64,000 bases of DNA from Variovorax boronicumulans (lineage in GTDB: Bacteria > Pseudomonadota > Gammaproteobacteria > Burkholderiales > Burkholderiaceae_C), in NCBI RefSeq assembly GCF_029892485.1, contig NZ_JARXVG010000004.1:62001-126000 (forward strand), in the 5' to 3' direction. Position numbers and translations under genes: made by a program. The notes beneath the pieces were generated by a model, which had not been told where the DNA came from, searched no databases, and saw only the letters and a list, made by a program, of their open reading frames with translations. Positions 45,480-56,592 of this stretch are shown in pieces (the first letter of the stretch is position 1; each line of letters starts with the position of its first letter).

Positions 45480-46370
45480 TCAGCCTCCGACCACGCTATT
45501 GACCGGGTCGTTGCGCGCGCCGTGCTTCACCTGAAGATCGAGCGGCGGCAGGTCGAGTTCGATCAGCGCGCCATGCGTGCCCGCCAGGTCGAGCACGCCG
45601 GTGGACTTCGGCTCGTCGGTGTGCAGAACCACCGCGTAGGGCCCTTCGCCGCGCGCCACCAGCCGCTGCGAAAGCGCATCGCCGCCATGCTTCTCGACGG
45701 CGGCGCTCTCGCGAGGCGACGACAGCACCAGCACGCTGCCGCCCAGCGCAATGACCGCCACGCGCACATGGCTGCCGGGCACGGCCACGGGTTCGCCGAT
45801 GTGCGTGGCGGCATCGTCGGACACCGTGCCCAGCAGCGCGCGGTAGCGGGCGAGCGTGGCGTCCAGGTCGCGCACCGCGACCGCGAGGCTTGCCACGCCG
45901 AGCGTGCCGTTGGCATGCACGCGCACCCCGCCCTCGGGCACGCGCAGGTGGCGCGGCGTGAGATCGCCGCACAGGAAGGGCAAGTCGGCCGAAGGCGCGC
46001 GCGCCGTCTGCCAGCGCAGGCGCTCGCCGTCGGGGCGCACACGGCCGCCATCGAGCGGGCCCTCGAGCACGAGCCCGCGCGCTTTCGCATCGGCCACGGT
46101 GATGGCTGTATCGCGCGGCAGCAGAGCGAAATCGACGATGCCTTCGCCGTGGCGTTGCAGCAATTGCCACCAGCGCTCCGATGGCGACGGCTCGCGCCAT
46201 GCGATCAGTTCGAAGTAGCTGCCGTCTTCGAACACCACCAGCGCGTTGTGCGTGGCGCGGCCCGGATGGTCGCCGCCGCGCACCACGTGAAAGCCCAGCG
46301 CGCCGTAGTCGGCGATGGTGCGTTCGAGGTCGTGCACCGCGATCACGATGTGGTCGAGTTTCAATGCCAT
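45480..46370 (-). CDS. VOC-family (glyoxalase-like) protein
   Basis: A 296-residue protein with an N-terminal glyoxalase-like domain (LDHIVIAVHDLERT, about 5-160) and a second VOC-type half (about 165-290). HIVIAV and FELIAW supply typical metal-site positions. GGGAGAA precedes ATG 46370. It is the last gene of the minus-strand Liv-OsmC operon, 30 bp after LivF. The reaction is unknown; operon placement suggests action on the imported substrate. Confidence 0.75.
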   Translation of the reverse strand: MALKLDHIVIAVHDLERTIADYGALGFHVVRGGDHPGRATHNALVVFEDGSYFELIAWREPSPSERWWQLLQRHGEGIVDFALLPRDTAITVADAKARGLVLEGPLDGGRVRPDGERLRWQTARAPSADLPFLCGDLTPRHLRVPEGGVRVHANGTLGVASLAVAVRDLDATLARYRALLGTVSDDAATHIGEPVAVPGSHVRVAVIALGGSVLVLSSPRESAAVEKHGGDALSQRLVARGEGPYAVVLHTDEPKSTGVLDLAGTHGALIELDLPPLDLQVKHGARNDPVNSVVGG

Positions 46371-46400
46371 GGTGGGTTCTCCCTGTGTGCGTTCGTTCAT

Positions 46401-47242
<842 letters not shown>

Positions 47243-47246
<4 letters not shown>

Positions 47247-48100
47247 GCGGGCACCGCCTCTGCCTGCTGCGCCTGCGTCTCGCCGACATGGCGATGGCCG
47301 AGGTACGCCTCGATCACCGCGGGGTCGTTGCGCACGTCGTCGGGCAATCCTTCGGCGATCTTGCGGCCATCGTCGAGTACGGCCACGCGGTCCGACAGCT
47401 GCATCACGAGGTCCAGCTTGTGCTCGATCAGCAGGATGGTCTGGCCGCGCGACTTGAGGCCGCGAATGATCTCCAGCATCTCCGCGGTCTCGCTTTCGTT
47501 CATGCCGGCCGTGGGCTCGTCGAGCAGCAGCAGGCGCGGCCTGAGCGCGAGCGCGCGTGCGATCTCGACGCGGCGGCGGTTCGCGTACGAAAGGCTGTAC
47601 GCGGGATGGTCGATGCGCGGCGCGAGCCGTTCGCCGAAGAGCGCGATGATCTCGAGCGCGTCCTTGCGCAGCGCTTCTTCCTCGCGCCGCACGGCGGAAG
47701 GCTGTAGCAGCGCGAGCGCCAGCTCGGCCAGCGCGCCCAGGCCCGGCACGCCGCCGACACGCGGTTTCACGGCGCGCAGCCGCGTGTGTGCGCCGACCAA
47801 TACGTTGTCGAGCACCGAGAGGTTCGCGAACACCCGGCCATGCTGGAAGGTGCGCGCGAGGCCGCGTTGCGCGAGCTGCTCTGCCGGCAATCCGGTGATG
47901 TCTTGCCCATCGAAAATCACCTGCCCCGCATCGGGCCGGTCCAGGCCCGTCACGAGGTTGAAGAGCGTGGTTTTCCCCGCCCCGTTCGGCCCGATCACGC
48001 TGAGCAGTTCGCCCTCGCCCACCTGCAGGTCGACCGCGTTCACCGCGGTCAGCCCGCCGAAGCGGCGCGTGATGCCGCGGATCTCAAGCAGCGATGGCAT
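47243..48100 (-). CDS. Branched-chain-type ABC ATPase LivG
   Basis: A 285-residue ABC ATPase. Walker A is GPNGAGKTT, the signature SYANRRRVEIA and Walker B LLLLDEPTAGMN. The H-loop is IEHKLD and PAVIEAYLGH is the LivG C-terminus. ATG 48100 (MPSLLEIRGI) was chosen over 48121. Its start overlaps the OsmC stop by 17 bases and its stop overlaps the LivF start, so all three are coupled. Confidence 0.87.
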
Positions 48101-48662
48101 CGCCCGCTTCCTGCGGCGCATTCGCCGCTTCTGCCTTCGAGTTGATGAGCTTCACCTCGGCGCGAATCGTCTGCGGGTTGCGCAGCAGGTTGAGGATCGG
48201 GCAGTTGCGCTCCACCGCTTCGAACAGCGCGTCGATCTCTTCGCGGCTCGCGGGCGAATCGATGTGGACCGTGTAGCCGATCTCGTGCGGCCAGATCGGC
48301 GTCTTCTCGTGGCCGGGTTTGCCGCCGCGCGGATCGATGAGGCCGGTCACTTCGACCTCGAGGCTTTCGAGCGGCACCTGGCGCTCGGCCGCCTGGATCA
48401 GGAAGATGTGCGTGACGCAGGTGCCGAGCACGCCCAGCTGCAGCTCCGGCGAACTGGGCCCCAGGTTATAGCCCGCGAAATCGGACGGACTGTCGCTGAT
48501 GACCTGGTGCTCGCGGATGCGCAGGCGCCGCACGCCGCTGCGGCCCTCGGCCTTCACGCTGGCCTTGAGTTGCACAGGCTGTGCGGTGCCCGCTTCGACG
48601 GCGGCATTGCGTGCCAGCACGGCGGCGCGTTTCTCGGCGAGGTAGTCGTTGAGGTGGCTCAT
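48084..48662 (-). CDS. OsmC/Ohr-family protein
   Basis: A 192-residue OsmC-fold protein with the two family cysteines, Cys82 (VLGTCVTH) and Cys154 (ERNCPILNLL), suited to peroxide or thiol chemistry. It lies between the fused Liv permease and LivG genes, and the tight overlap with LivG shows it is part of the transport operon. OsmC proteins reduce organic hydroperoxides; here it could detoxify a by-product or act on the imported compound. Insertion into a Liv operon is unusual. Confidence 0.8.
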   Translation of the reverse strand: MSHLNDYLAEKRAAVLARNAAVEAGTAQPVQLKASVKAEGRSGVRRLRIREHQVISDSPSDFAGYNLGPSSPELQLGVLGTCVTHIFLIQAAERQVPLESLEVEVTGLIDPRGGKPGHEKTPIWPHEIGYTVHIDSPASREEIDALFEAVERNCPILNLLRNPQTIRAEVKLINSKAEAANAPQEAGDAIAA

Positions 48663-48679
48663 GGTGTGTGGTTCTTTCT

Positions 48680-50509
48680 TCAGACAGTGCCCAGCAGACC
48701 CTGCGGGCGGAATCGGATGAGAAGCAGCAACGCGACGCCGTAGATCAGCATCCGGTACTCGGCCGTCACGCGGAACAGCTCGGGGAGGCTCACGAGCGCG
48801 ACTGCACCCAGCAGTGCGCCGCTGATGTTCCCCAGGCCCCCCAGGATCACCATCGTGAGCGCGAGGATCGATATCTGCGAGCCGAAGGTCTCGTGGTTGA
48901 TGTACGAATACATGTGCGCGGTGAAGGCACCGCTCACGCCGGCCGCGAAGCCGCCGAAGCCGAAGGCCAGCGCCTTGTAGCGGTCGGGGCTCACGCCGTA
49001 GGCGCGCGCAGCCACCTCGTCTTCGCGCACCGCGCGGAAGGTGCGGCCCAGGTGCGAGCGCAACAGGCGCCACTGCAGCAAGGCCAGCAGCACCATCGCG
49101 CCGAACGAGGCCCAGTAGATCGCCTCGTTCGACGACGCATCGCGGCCGAACAGCGAGAGCGGAGGAATGCCCGAGACGCCGATGGGCCCGCGCGTGAGGC
49201 TCTCCCAGTTGAGGATGGTGAGCGCCACGATCTCGCCGATGCCCAGCGTGGCGATCGACACGTAGTGCCCGCGCAACCGGAACGCCGGGAAGATCAATGC
49301 GGTGCCGATCAGCGAAGTGAGGATGCCCGCGAGCACGATGCCCGTGCCGACCGGCAGGTGAAGGTCGAGCACCAGCAGCGACGACGCATACGCACCGATG
49401 GCCAGCAACCCCGCATGGCCGAGCGAGATCTGCCCGATGGTTCCGGCCACCAGCGTGAGGCTCAGCGCCAATGCGCCGTACAGCCACGCATTGGTGAGCG
49501 TCTGCAGCAGGTACGGCGATGGATCGAAGAACGGCAACGCGACCGCTGCGGCAAAGAGCGCGAGCAGCAACCGTCGCGGCACATGCCACGGCTTGCTCGG
49601 CGCGATGAAGGTGCCGGTGAGCGGCTCGGGCGGCAGCGCGCGCTTGCGTCCGAAGAGCCCGTTCGGCTTCCACACCAGGATGACCAGCAGCAACGCGAAG
49701 GCGAAGAGGTTGCGATACGGCGTGCCGAGGATCGCCACGCCATAGCTCTCGATCAGCCCCAGCAGCAGGCTGCCGACGATGGCGCCCGGCACATTGCCCA
49801 CGCCGCCGACCACCGTGGCCACCACGCCCTTGAGCGTCGCCTGGAAACTCATCGCCGGACTGATGTTGTTGTAGTACATGCCCACCAGCAGGCCCGAGAG
49901 CCCGCCCAGCGCGGCGGCGATGGCGAACACCGTCTGGTTCACGCGGTCGACGTCGACGCCCATCTGCTGCGCCGCATCGCGGTCCTGCGCGGTGGCGCGC
50001 ACGGCCCAGCCGAGTTTCGTGAAACGCAGGAAGAGGAACAGCACCGCCGCGCTCGCGATGCCGATGCCCGCGATCAAGAGGTCGAGCGCGCCGATGGTGC
50101 CGGTGCCGATCTTGAGGCGCCAGTCGGGCAGCTGCGTGGGCAGCGAGCGCGGGTCGGGGCTGAAGACCAGCTGCACGAGGATGTCGAGCACAAAGCTGAT
50201 GCCGATGGTGGCCAGCAGCGGCGCGATGCGCGCGGCCCCCTGCAGCGGTCGAAGCCCCACGCGTTCGATCAGCATGCCGAGCGCACCCGACCCCAGCACC
50301 ACCAGCGCGATGGTCACCGGCAGCGGCGTGTGCAGGTAGGTGATGCTGGCCCAGCCGATGTACGCGCCCACGGTGTAGACCGAGCCGTGCGCGAAGTTGA
50401 TCAGGTGCGAGACGCCGAAGATCAGCGCGAGCCCGACCGCCAGCAACGCATAGATGTTGCCGATGATCAGGCCGTTGACCGTGTAGTCGAAGAACGAGGT
50501 GAAGCTCAT
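48680..50509 (-). CDS. Fused LivH-LivM ABC permease
   Basis: A 609-residue permease. Residues about 1-290 are LivH-like ([17 protein letters not shown]; loop [17 protein letters not shown]) and about 325-609 are LivM-like ([20 protein letters not shown]; loop [15 protein letters not shown]). Each half has about eight hydrophobic segments. ATG 50509 was chosen because upstream in-frame codons run through the family A repeat. A single polypeptide thus supplies both pore halves, unlike the separate LivH and LivM at 5256-7075. Confidence 0.87.
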   Translation of the reverse strand: MSFTSFFDYTVNGLIIGNIYALLAVGLALIFGVSHLINFAHGSVYTVGAYIGWASITYLHTPLPVTIALVVLGSGALGMLIERVGLRPLQGAARIAPLLATIGISFVLDILVQLVFSPDPRSLPTQLPDWRLKIGTGTIGALDLLIAGIGIASAAVLFLFLRFTKLGWAVRATAQDRDAAQQMGVDVDRVNQTVFAIAAALGGLSGLLVGMYYNNISPAMSFQATLKGVVATVVGGVGNVPGAIVGSLLLGLIESYGVAILGTPYRNLFAFALLLVILVWKPNGLFGRKRALPPEPLTGTFIAPSKPWHVPRRLLLALFAAAVALPFFDPSPYLLQTLTNAWLYGALALSLTLVAGTIGQISLGHAGLLAIGAYASSLLVLDLHLPVGTGIVLAGILTSLIGTALIFPAFRLRGHYVSIATLGIGEIVALTILNWESLTRGPIGVSGIPPLSLFGRDASSNEAIYWASFGAMVLLALLQWRLLRSHLGRTFRAVREDEVAARAYGVSPDRYKALAFGFGGFAAGVSGAFTAHMYSYINHETFGSQISILALTMVILGGLGNISGALLGAVALVSLPELFRVTAEYRMLIYGVALLLLIRFRPQGLLGTV

Positions 50510-50523
50510 GAGGTGCTGCCTGC

Positions 50524-50652
50524 CTTGCTCCCTCTCCCGCTTGCGGGAGAGGGTTGGGGTGAGGGTGCGGCGGCGATTGCGAAGGCCAGTTGTTCGTCGA
50601 AGGCCCAATCCCTCACCCTGGCCCTCTCCCGCAAGCGGGAGAGGGAACAACG
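50524..50652. repeat. Paired GC-rich hairpin repeat (family A, copy 4)
   Basis: Hairpins 50530-50553 (CCCTCTCCCGCTTGCGGGAG core) and 50622-50645 (CCCTCTCCCGCAAGCGGGAG core) face each other with GGTTGGGGTGAGGG and CCCTCACCCTGG tails. The pair fills the gap between the binding-protein and fused-permease genes. It is the copy most similar to 7095-7217. Confidence 0.9.
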
Positions 50653-50663
50653 CGGGAGGCCAC

Positions 50664-51845
50664 TCATTTCGAAGACGCCACAGCCGCCTTCTCGTCGATC
50701 TGCGCCCACTTGCCGTCCTTCACCACCAGGTTCACGCTCTTCACGCCGATCACGCGGCGCGTCTGCGCGTCGAAGCTGGCCTTGCCGAAGATGACGCTGG
50801 GCACGTCCTTGATCTTGTAGAACGCATCGCGCACGGCCTTGCGGTCGGCCTTCGGGCCAGCCTGGCGCAGCGCGGCGGCTGCGTACACCACGGCGTCGTA
50901 GGCATAGGCGTTGAAGGCGTCGGGTTCCTTGCTGTACTTGGTACGGAAGCTCTTCACGAACTCCTGCACCTCGGCGCGCGGCTCCTCGGGGAAGAAGGCG
51001 GTGTTGGTGTGGATGCCATTCACGGCCGCGCCGCCGAGCTCGATGAACTTCGGCGAATACACGGAACCCACCGCCGCGATCGGCTGCTTCAGTCCCACGC
51101 TGCGCACCTGGCCGGCGATGAGCGCACCGTCGGGGTAGTAGGAGATCAGCACCAGTCCGTCGGGGTTGGCGTCGCGCACGCGCACCAGCGTCGAGCGGAA
51201 GTCTTTCTCATCGGGCTGGTAGCCCTCGGCGATGGCGAGCTGCGCGCCGCGTTCCTGCGCGGCCTTCACGAGCACATCCTTGCTGGTGCGGCCCCAGTCG
51301 GTGTTGAGGTAGAGCACCGCGATGCGCTTGAAGCCCAGCGTCTTCACCGCGAGGTCGGCAAGCAGCGGCTGCGCATCGGCCTGGCTGATCGACGGGCTCC
51401 AGATGTAGTCGCCGCCCTTGGTGAAGTCGGGATGCGAATTGGTGAAACCCAGTTGCACCAGCCCCGCTCGCTGGTAGATCGGCGAGGCGGCCATCGAGGC
51501 GGGGCTCGAGAAATCGCCGAGCTCGATGAGCACGCGCTTGTCGTTCACCAGCTTCTGCGCGATGGCCACCGACTGGCGTGGATCGCTCTGGCTGTCCTCG
51601 AAGTTGTAGGCGAGCGGCCGGCCGTGGATGCCGCCCTGCGCATTGATGTGGTCGAGCGCAAGGTCGAAGCCCGCCTTCCACTGCGCACCGTACTGCGCGT
51701 TCTGCCCGGTGAGCGGGCCGCTCACGCCGAACCACACCGGCTCGCCGGTGGCCGGCGCAGCAAGCGCTGCGAAGGGCGTCGCCAGGAGCACGGCGGAGAG
51801 TGCGACCACATGGCGCAGGAAGCGATGGCGATTGAGCAGCGGCAT
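50664..51845 (-). CDS. ABC transporter periplasmic binding protein of the second Liv operon
   Basis: A 393-residue type I binding protein with a signal peptide ending near AALAA and mature start [19 protein letters not shown]. It is the first gene of the minus-strand operon SBP-LivHM-OsmC-LivG-LivF-VOC. ATG 51845 was taken because the signal peptide begins there; upstream codons are non-coding in character. The ligand is unknown; OsmC and VOC partners argue against ordinary amino-acid uptake. Confidence 0.85.
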   Translation of the reverse strand: MPLLNRHRFLRHVVALSAVLLATPFAALAAPATGEPVWFGVSGPLTGQNAQYGAQWKAGFDLALDHINAQGGIHGRPLAYNFEDSQSDPRQSVAIAQKLVNDKRVLIELGDFSSPASMAASPIYQRAGLVQLGFTNSHPDFTKGGDYIWSPSISQADAQPLLADLAVKTLGFKRIAVLYLNTDWGRTSKDVLVKAAQERGAQLAIAEGYQPDEKDFRSTLVRVRDANPDGLVLISYYPDGALIAGQVRSVGLKQPIAAVGSVYSPKFIELGGAAVNGIHTNTAFFPEEPRAEVQEFVKSFRTKYSKEPDAFNAYAYDAVVYAAAALRQAGPKADRKAVRDAFYKIKDVPSVIFGKASFDAQTRRVIGVKSVNLVVKDGKWAQIDEKAAVASSK

Positions 51846-52004
51846 GGTGTTGTACCCCGGTGATGAAAGAGCGTGCAGGGCAACGATTCTTCGCCGCGTC
51901 CCCTGACCGGGGAACGAACAAAAACGGGGAGGCTTATGCGCTTTCCGAGCAAGCGAGGGGTCAATGCCGGCGGGCGCGCCGCCCGCGTTTAAGCTGCGCG
52001 CTCC

Positions 52005-52642
52005 ATGAAACGACGACACCTCCTCCAACTGATGTGCGGCGTGCCCGCCGCGGTCGCGCTGGCTGCCTGCGGCAAGCGCAAGCCTTCCGCCGCCGCGCTG
52101 AAATCCGATGCTCGCGTGCTGGCGATCGGCGACAGCCTCACCTTCGGCTACGGCGCGCCGCCCGACGCTTCATGGCCCGTGAAGCTGGGCGAGATCACCG
52201 GCTGGCAGATCGAGAACGCGGGTGTCAACGGCGATACCTCGGCCGGCGCGTTGCAGCGCCTGCCGTCGCTGCTGGCGGCGGGCAGCTACGACGCGATCCT
52301 GATCGGCATCGGCGGCAACGACATGCTGCGCGGCGTGTCGGCATCGGCCACGCGCGACAACATCGCGACGCTCGTGAGCCAGGCGCGCGAACACACGCCG
52401 TATGTGGCGCTGCTGGCGACGCCGCGCCCGACGCGATGCGCGCGGTCGTTGGCTCGCTCAGCGATGCGCCCTTCTACGAGGAGGTCGCTAAGTCGGGGCA
52501 GGCGCTGCTCGTGGCCAATGTGTATTCGGGCGTGCTGTCGGATGCGTCGCTGCGCTCGGACCGCATCCACGCCAATGCACAGGGCTACGCGAAGGTCGCG
52601 CAGCAGCTGGCGGACCAGTTCAAGGCTGCGGGCTGGCGTTGA
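52005..52642 (+). pseudogene. Arylesterase/TesA-type GDSL hydrolase with a frameshift
   Basis: The reading frame from ATG 52005 gives a lipoprotein-like start (MKRRHLLQLMCGV, then LAAC) and GDSLTFGYG, NAGVNGDTSAG and IGGNDML of the TesA/arylesterase family. Near 52427-52430 homology moves to another frame, which continues MRAVVGSLSDAPFYEEVA and ends with DRIHANAQGYAKVAQQ and its catalytic Asp/His. Loss of one C in the CGCGCCCG run explains this. Either the gene is recently inactivated or the assembly has a one-base error. All catalytic residues are otherwise intact. Confidence 0.8.
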
Positions 52643-52660
52643 GGCCCAGGCGGCAAGCCG

Positions 52661-53011
52661 TCAGGGCGCGCTGCCCTGCGGCCCCACAGGCGGCGGCGCG
52701 GCACGTCCGCTGGAGCCGGGCGCGAGCTTGCGGCCGAAGGCCTCGCCAACGTTGCGCACCGGCCGGCTGGCGCGGGCCGACACGTTGTTCACGCCGCGCC
52801 GCGTGGCGCTGTCGGCGCGGTCGATGCCACGGCCTGCGGCGTTGGTGCCGCGCTGCACGCCGCTCACCACCTTGCTGTCGCGCGGCGGCGCCTTGAGCGT
52901 GTGGGCGCGCTGTGCCTTGGGCGGGTTGTCGGCGCTCTGCGCGTGAACCGCGGCAGTGGGCAGCAGGAGGAGCGCTGCTGCAAGCGCAAAGGTGTGCGTG
53001 GGCATCTTCAT
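52661..53011 (-). CDS. Exported hypothetical protein
   Basis: A 116-residue protein with a clear signal peptide (about 1-25, ending VHAQ) and a basic, Gly/Arg/Asn-rich mature part (RGTNAAGRGIDRADSATRRG), followed by a Pro-rich tail. Its ATG overlaps the stop of the adenosyltransferase gene (ATGA), so they are probably cotranscribed. I do not recognise a domain. Confidence 0.6.
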   Translation of the reverse strand: MKMPTHTFALAAALLLLPTAAVHAQSADNPPKAQRAHTLKAPPRDSKVVSGVQRGTNAAGRGIDRADSATRRGVNNVSARASRPVRNVGEAFGRKLAPGSSGRAAPPPVGPQGSAP

Positions 53012-53604
53012 GACGGGCTTCCTTCTTGGTCGTTGGCATCGGCGGCTGCGGCACGCGCCATGCGCTCGCTCTTCCAGTACACGTCGTCGCCGCCGTCCAT
53101 GCGGTTGAGCACACGCGCGAGCACGAAGAGCAGGTCACTGAGCCGATTGAGGTACTGGCGCAATGCGTCGTTGAGTTCCGCGGTGGCACCGAGCGCCACC
53201 ACTGCGCGCTCGGCCCGCCGCGCCACGGTGCGGCACACGTGCGCGAGCGAGGCGGCGCGCGTGCCGGCCGGCAGGATGAATTCGGCCAGGCGCGGCAAGG
53301 CGGCGTTGTGGTCGGCCAGCGCGTTGTCCAGCTGCAGCAGCGCCTCGGGCTTGAGCAGCGTGAAACCCGGCATCGAGAGTTCGCCGCCCAGGTTGAAGAG
53401 CTGGTGCTGCACGTCGACCAGCAGCTCGCGCACGGCCTCGGGCATGGGCTCGCAGAGCAGCACGCCGATCTGCGAATTGAGCTCGTCCACGTCGCCCATC
53501 GCATGCACGCGCAGATGGTCCTTGGGCACGCGGGTGTTGTCGCCGAGGCCGGTGGTGCCGTCGTCGCCGGTGCGGGTGGCGATCTGGGAAAGTCGGTTGC
53601 CCAT
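53008..53604 (-). CDS. PduO-type cob(I)yrinic acid a,c-diamide adenosyltransferase
   Basis: A 198-residue ATP:cob(I)alamin adenosyltransferase. RTGDDGTTGL (11-20) is the ATP-binding N-terminus, GDVDELNS (37-44) follows, and VCRTVARRAER with NRLSDLLFVLAR forms the conserved helices. It converts reduced corrinoid to adenosylcobalamin. It is flanked by DinB-like and hypothetical genes on the same strand; no other B12 genes are nearby. Confidence 0.9.
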   Translation of the reverse strand: MGNRLSQIATRTGDDGTTGLGDNTRVPKDHLRVHAMGDVDELNSQIGVLLCEPMPEAVRELLVDVQHQLFNLGGELSMPGFTLLKPEALLQLDNALADHNAALPRLAEFILPAGTRAASLAHVCRTVARRAERAVVALGATAELNDALRQYLNRLSDLLFVLARVLNRMDGGDDVYWKSERMARAAAADANDQEGSPS

Positions 53605-53620
53605 GGGCGCTCCTGTTTGT

Positions 53621-54124
53621 TTATGCCGCAACGGTCGATGCGTCGATCTTGCCGGCCAGCCATTGCAGGCCTGCAAGATGCTGCTGGTCGTGGCTGCAGA
53701 GGTAGTGGACGAGGCTGCGCATCGTGAGCGGGCCGTAGCCCTCGAACACGGCCGTGCGCGCGAGTTGCGCATCGGTGAGCGACGAGACGATCTCCATCGT
53801 CTGCACGCGTGCGAGGCGGAAATCGGCCAGCACCTGCTTCGCGTCGGCAGCGCCGTAGTTGCGCTCGATGGCGAGCGGTTCACTGTCGATCGAGGCCAGC
53901 GTCGGGCGGCTCTCGGCGAGCGTGCGCCGAAAGCGCACGTGGTAGCCCTCGATCTCGATGTCCCGCACATGGCACAGCTGCTCGATGGCGGTGAAGGCCT
54001 CGCTGGGCACACCCTCCCACGAAGGCGGCGCCCAGTGCCTGAAAGCCTCGGGAATGGCCGCGTAGTGGGCCTCCAGTTGCGAGGGGAAGGCCGCGAGGGC
54101 ACTGAGGGTCGTGGGGTTCATCAT
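53621..54124 (-). CDS. DinB-family protein
   Basis: A 167-residue four-helix-bundle protein. LCHVRDIE and the C-terminal HDQQHLAGLQ provide the metal-binding histidines of the DinB/YfiT-like thiol-transferase superfamily. Starts at 54124 or 54121 are equivalent. It precedes the adenosyltransferase gene by 16 bp. The substrate thiol, if any, is unknown. Confidence 0.75.
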   Translation of the reverse strand: MMNPTTLSALAAFPSQLEAHYAAIPEAFRHWAPPSWEGVPSEAFTAIEQLCHVRDIEIEGYHVRFRRTLAESRPTLASIDSEPLAIERNYGAADAKQVLADFRLARVQTMEIVSSLTDAQLARTAVFEGYGPLTMRSLVHYLCSHDQQHLAGLQWLAGKIDASTVAA

Positions 54125-54195
54125 TTTTTCCGAAGCGCATTATGGTGCTCGCTCCGTAAAATGGCCGATCCCCCTCACCCGTCAGGAGACTCCCG

Positions 54196-55620
54196 ATGAA
54201 CGCCCCCACCCAAACCTCGCACCTGATGCCGGCGCTTCATCTGCGCGACGTCCCCGCCAGCCTGATCGACGGGCTGAAGGCGCGCTTCGGCGCCAACTGT
54301 TCCACGGCGATGGCGGTGCGCACCCAGCACGGGCGCGACGAATCCTCGTTCGATGCGCCGCCGCCCTCGGCCGTGGTGTTCGCCGAGAGCACGCAGGATG
54401 TGGCCGATGCGGTCAAGCTCGCAGGCGAGCACAGCGTGCCGGTCATTCCCTTCGGCGTCGGCTCCTCGCTCGAAGGCCACCTGCTGGCGGTGCAGGGCGG
54501 CATCAGCATCGACGTGTCGCGCATGAACAAGGTGCTGTCGATCAACGCCGACGACCTCACGGTGACGGTGCAGCCGGGCGTCACGCGCAAGCAGCTCAAC
54601 GAAGAGATCAAGAGCACGGGCCTGTTCTTTCCCATCGACCCGGGCGCGGACGCCTCCATCGGCGGCATGACGGCCACGCGAGCGAGCGGCACGAACGCGG
54701 TGCGCTACGGCACGATGCGCGAGAACGTGCTGGCGCTCGAAGTGGTGACGGCTGCGGGTGAAGTCATCCGCACCGGCACGCGCGCGAAGAAGTCGTCCGC
54801 AGGCTACGACCTCACGCGCCTGATGGTGGGCAGCGAGGGCACGCTGGGCGTGGTCACCGAAGTCACGCTGCGCATCTACCCGCTGCCTGAGGCCGTGTCG
54901 GCCGCGATCTGCTCGTTCCCGAGCATCGAGGCCGCGGTGCGCACCACCATCGAGACGATCCAGCTCGGCGTGCCGATCGCGCGCGTGGAACTGATCGACG
55001 TGAACACGGTGCGCATGGTGAACGCCTACGCCAAGCTGAACCTGCGCGAAGAGCCGATGCTGCTGATGGAATTCCACGGCTCGCCGGCCGGCGTGAAGGA
55101 ACAGGCCGAGACGGTGCAGGAGCTCGCGAGCGGCCACGGCGGCAATGCCTTCGAATGGGCCAGCACGCCGGAAGAACGCACGCGGCTGTGGACCGCGCGG
55201 CACAACAGCTACTTTGCGGCGGTGCAGTCGCGCCCGGGCTGCCGCGTGATTTCCACCGACACCTGCGTGCCGATCTCGCGCCTGGCCGATTGCCTGCTCG
55301 ATTCGGTGGCCGAGGCGGATGCGAGCGGCATCCCCTACTTCCTCGTCGGCCACGTGGGCGACGGCAATTTCCACTTCGGCTACCTGCTCGACCCGAACAT
55401 TCCCGAAGAGCGCGTGAAAGCCGAAGAACTCAACCACAAGCTGGTGACGCGCGCGCTGGCGCTCGAAGGCACCTGCACCGGCGAGCACGGCGTGGGGCTG
55501 CACAAGATGGACTTCCTGGTGACCGAGGCAGGCGTCGGCGCGATCGACATGATGCGTACGATCAAGCGCGCGCTCGATCCGAAGAACATCATGAATCCGG
55601 GGAAGATCTTCAGCCTCTGA
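54196..55620 (+). CDS. FAD-linked oxidase, D-lactate/glycolate dehydrogenase type
   Basis: A 474-residue flavoprotein with an N-terminal PCMH-type FAD domain (about 55-235: IPFGVGSSLEGH, FFPIDPGADASIGGM, MVGSEGTLGVVTEV) and a C-terminal oxidase domain ending TGEHGVGLHKM and ALDPKNIMNPGKIF. VGHVGDGNFHFG supplies catalytic histidines. This fits D-lactate dehydrogenase (cytochrome) or GlcD. AGGAG precedes the ATG. It is monocistronic, with a terminator 20 bases after the stop. Confidence 0.87.
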   Translation: MNAPTQTSHLMPALHLRDVPASLIDGLKARFGANCSTAMAVRTQHGRDESSFDAPPPSAVVFAESTQDVADAVKLAGEHSVPVIPFGVGSSLEGHLLAVQGGISIDVSRMNKVLSINADDLTVTVQPGVTRKQLNEEIKSTGLFFPIDPGADASIGGMTATRASGTNAVRYGTMRENVLALEVVTAAGEVIRTGTRAKKSSAGYDLTRLMVGSEGTLGVVTEVTLRIYPLPEAVSAAICSFPSIEAAVRTTIETIQLGVPIARVELIDVNTVRMVNAYAKLNLREEPMLLMEFHGSPAGVKEQAETVQELASGHGGNAFEWASTPEERTRLWTARHNSYFAAVQSRPGCRVISTDTCVPISRLADCLLDSVAEADASGIPYFLVGHVGDGNFHFGYLLDPNIPEERVKAEELNHKLVTRALALEGTCTGEHGVGLHKMDFLVTEAGVGAIDMMRTIKRALDPKNIMNPGKIFSL

Positions 55621-55639
55621 TTCGTCTGCGTCACATGCA

Positions 55640-55676
55640 AAAAAGCCCGGCGGCTCGCGAGAGCGCCGGGCTTTTT
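55640..55676 (+). terminator. Rho-independent terminator
   Basis: AAAAAGCCCGGCG and GCGCCGGGCTTTTT form a strong GC stem with flanking A and T tracts, just after the FAD oxidase and before the convergent CsgG-like gene. It can serve both. Confidence 0.9.
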
Positions 55677-55698
55677 CGTGGCGCGAAGGCCAGCGTTT

Positions 55699-56592
55699 TT
55701 ACTTGCGGCGACGTGCCGGTGCCTGCTCCGGCGGCACGTAGGTTTGCGAAGGCGCCGCACCGCCGTCCACGCCGAGTCGGCCGCCACCGCCGAGGCCCTG
55801 GCCGCGCACGGTCTGCGCCTTGTAGTTGCGCAGCGACCGGACCATCTGGTTGAAGGCGTCCATGAACGCGGCGGCAATCACCTTGCCCTGTGCCGTGTTG
55901 GTGTAGCCACCCAGGCCACCGGCGCCGCTGCGGCCGGCCAGGCCGCCAAAGGCGCCGAAGTCGGTCTTGGAGGCGCTGCCTTCGGAGGCCGCGACCTGCA
56001 CGCCCGAGCGGTTGTCGATGAGGGTCAGCAGCGCGCTGGCTTCCTTGGTCTGCAGGCTGCCACCGACGGCTGCGAGCGCACGGCCACGGCCGCCACCCAC
56101 GAGGCCGCCGAGGGCACCGCCGATGCCGCCGGCATCGCTGTTGCTGAACACGATCTCGGGCGACAGGCCGTAGTCGGATGCGACCATCTGGCCGCGGCCG
56201 AAATTGCTGCCGCCACGCATTTCCCCCGACTGCTGCAGCGCGCGTTCGCGCGTCATGGCGTTCATGCCAGCTGCGCCGCGTTCGACCACGACGAAGCAGT
56301 TCGACTGCTGCACCAGCAAACGCAACAGGTTTGCAGTAGGCGGCAGGCGATATTCGCCGGTGAGGATGGTGTACCAGCCCGAGTTGACGTTCTCGATCAG
56401 CGAGACCGTGCCGAGCGGCGATTCGCAGCGCTCGAGCTGGCTGCTCTCGCCGGCGGTGGACGAACCGGCGGCGCTGCCGGTGGCCATGGTTTTGGCCGAC
56501 TGGCTGCCCATCTGCATGTCGGTGGTCGCGCAGCCGGTGAGGAGAAGGGCACCCACGGCGATGGCCGCGAGCGGGAATTTGGTGAACGTCAT
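55699..56592 (-). CDS. CsgG/HfaB-type outer-membrane lipoprotein
   Basis: A 297-residue protein with a lipobox LLLTGC (Cys21). LVQQSNCFVVVERG, MTRERALQQSGEM and the later LTLIDNRSGVQVAASEG match the CsgG fold, which forms secretion pores or acts in penicillin-binding-protein-regulating lipoprotein systems. A Gly-rich loop (about 155-175) and a Pro/Arg-rich tail are present. No curli genes accompany it. It follows parB on the minus strand after about 110 bp. Confidence 0.78.
   Translation of the reverse strand: MTFTKFPLAAIAVGALLLTGCATTDMQMGSQSAKTMATGSAAGSSTAGESSQLERCESPLGTVSLIENVNSGWYTILTGEYRLPPTANLLRLLVQQSNCFVVVERGAAGMNAMTRERALQQSGEMRGGSNFGRGQMVASDYGLSPEIVFSNSDAGGIGGALGGLVGGGRGRALAAVGGSLQTKEASALLTLIDNRSGVQVAASEGSASKTDFGAFGGLAGRSGAGGLGGYTNTAQGKVIAAAFMDAFNQMVRSLRNYKAQTVRGQGLGGGGRLGVDGGAAPSQTYVPPEQAPARRRK

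Noticed and set aside
50510-50650. N-terminal extension of the fused Liv permease
   Set aside because: The added residues come only from the paired hairpin repeat; ATG 50509 begins a typical LivH membrane segment.
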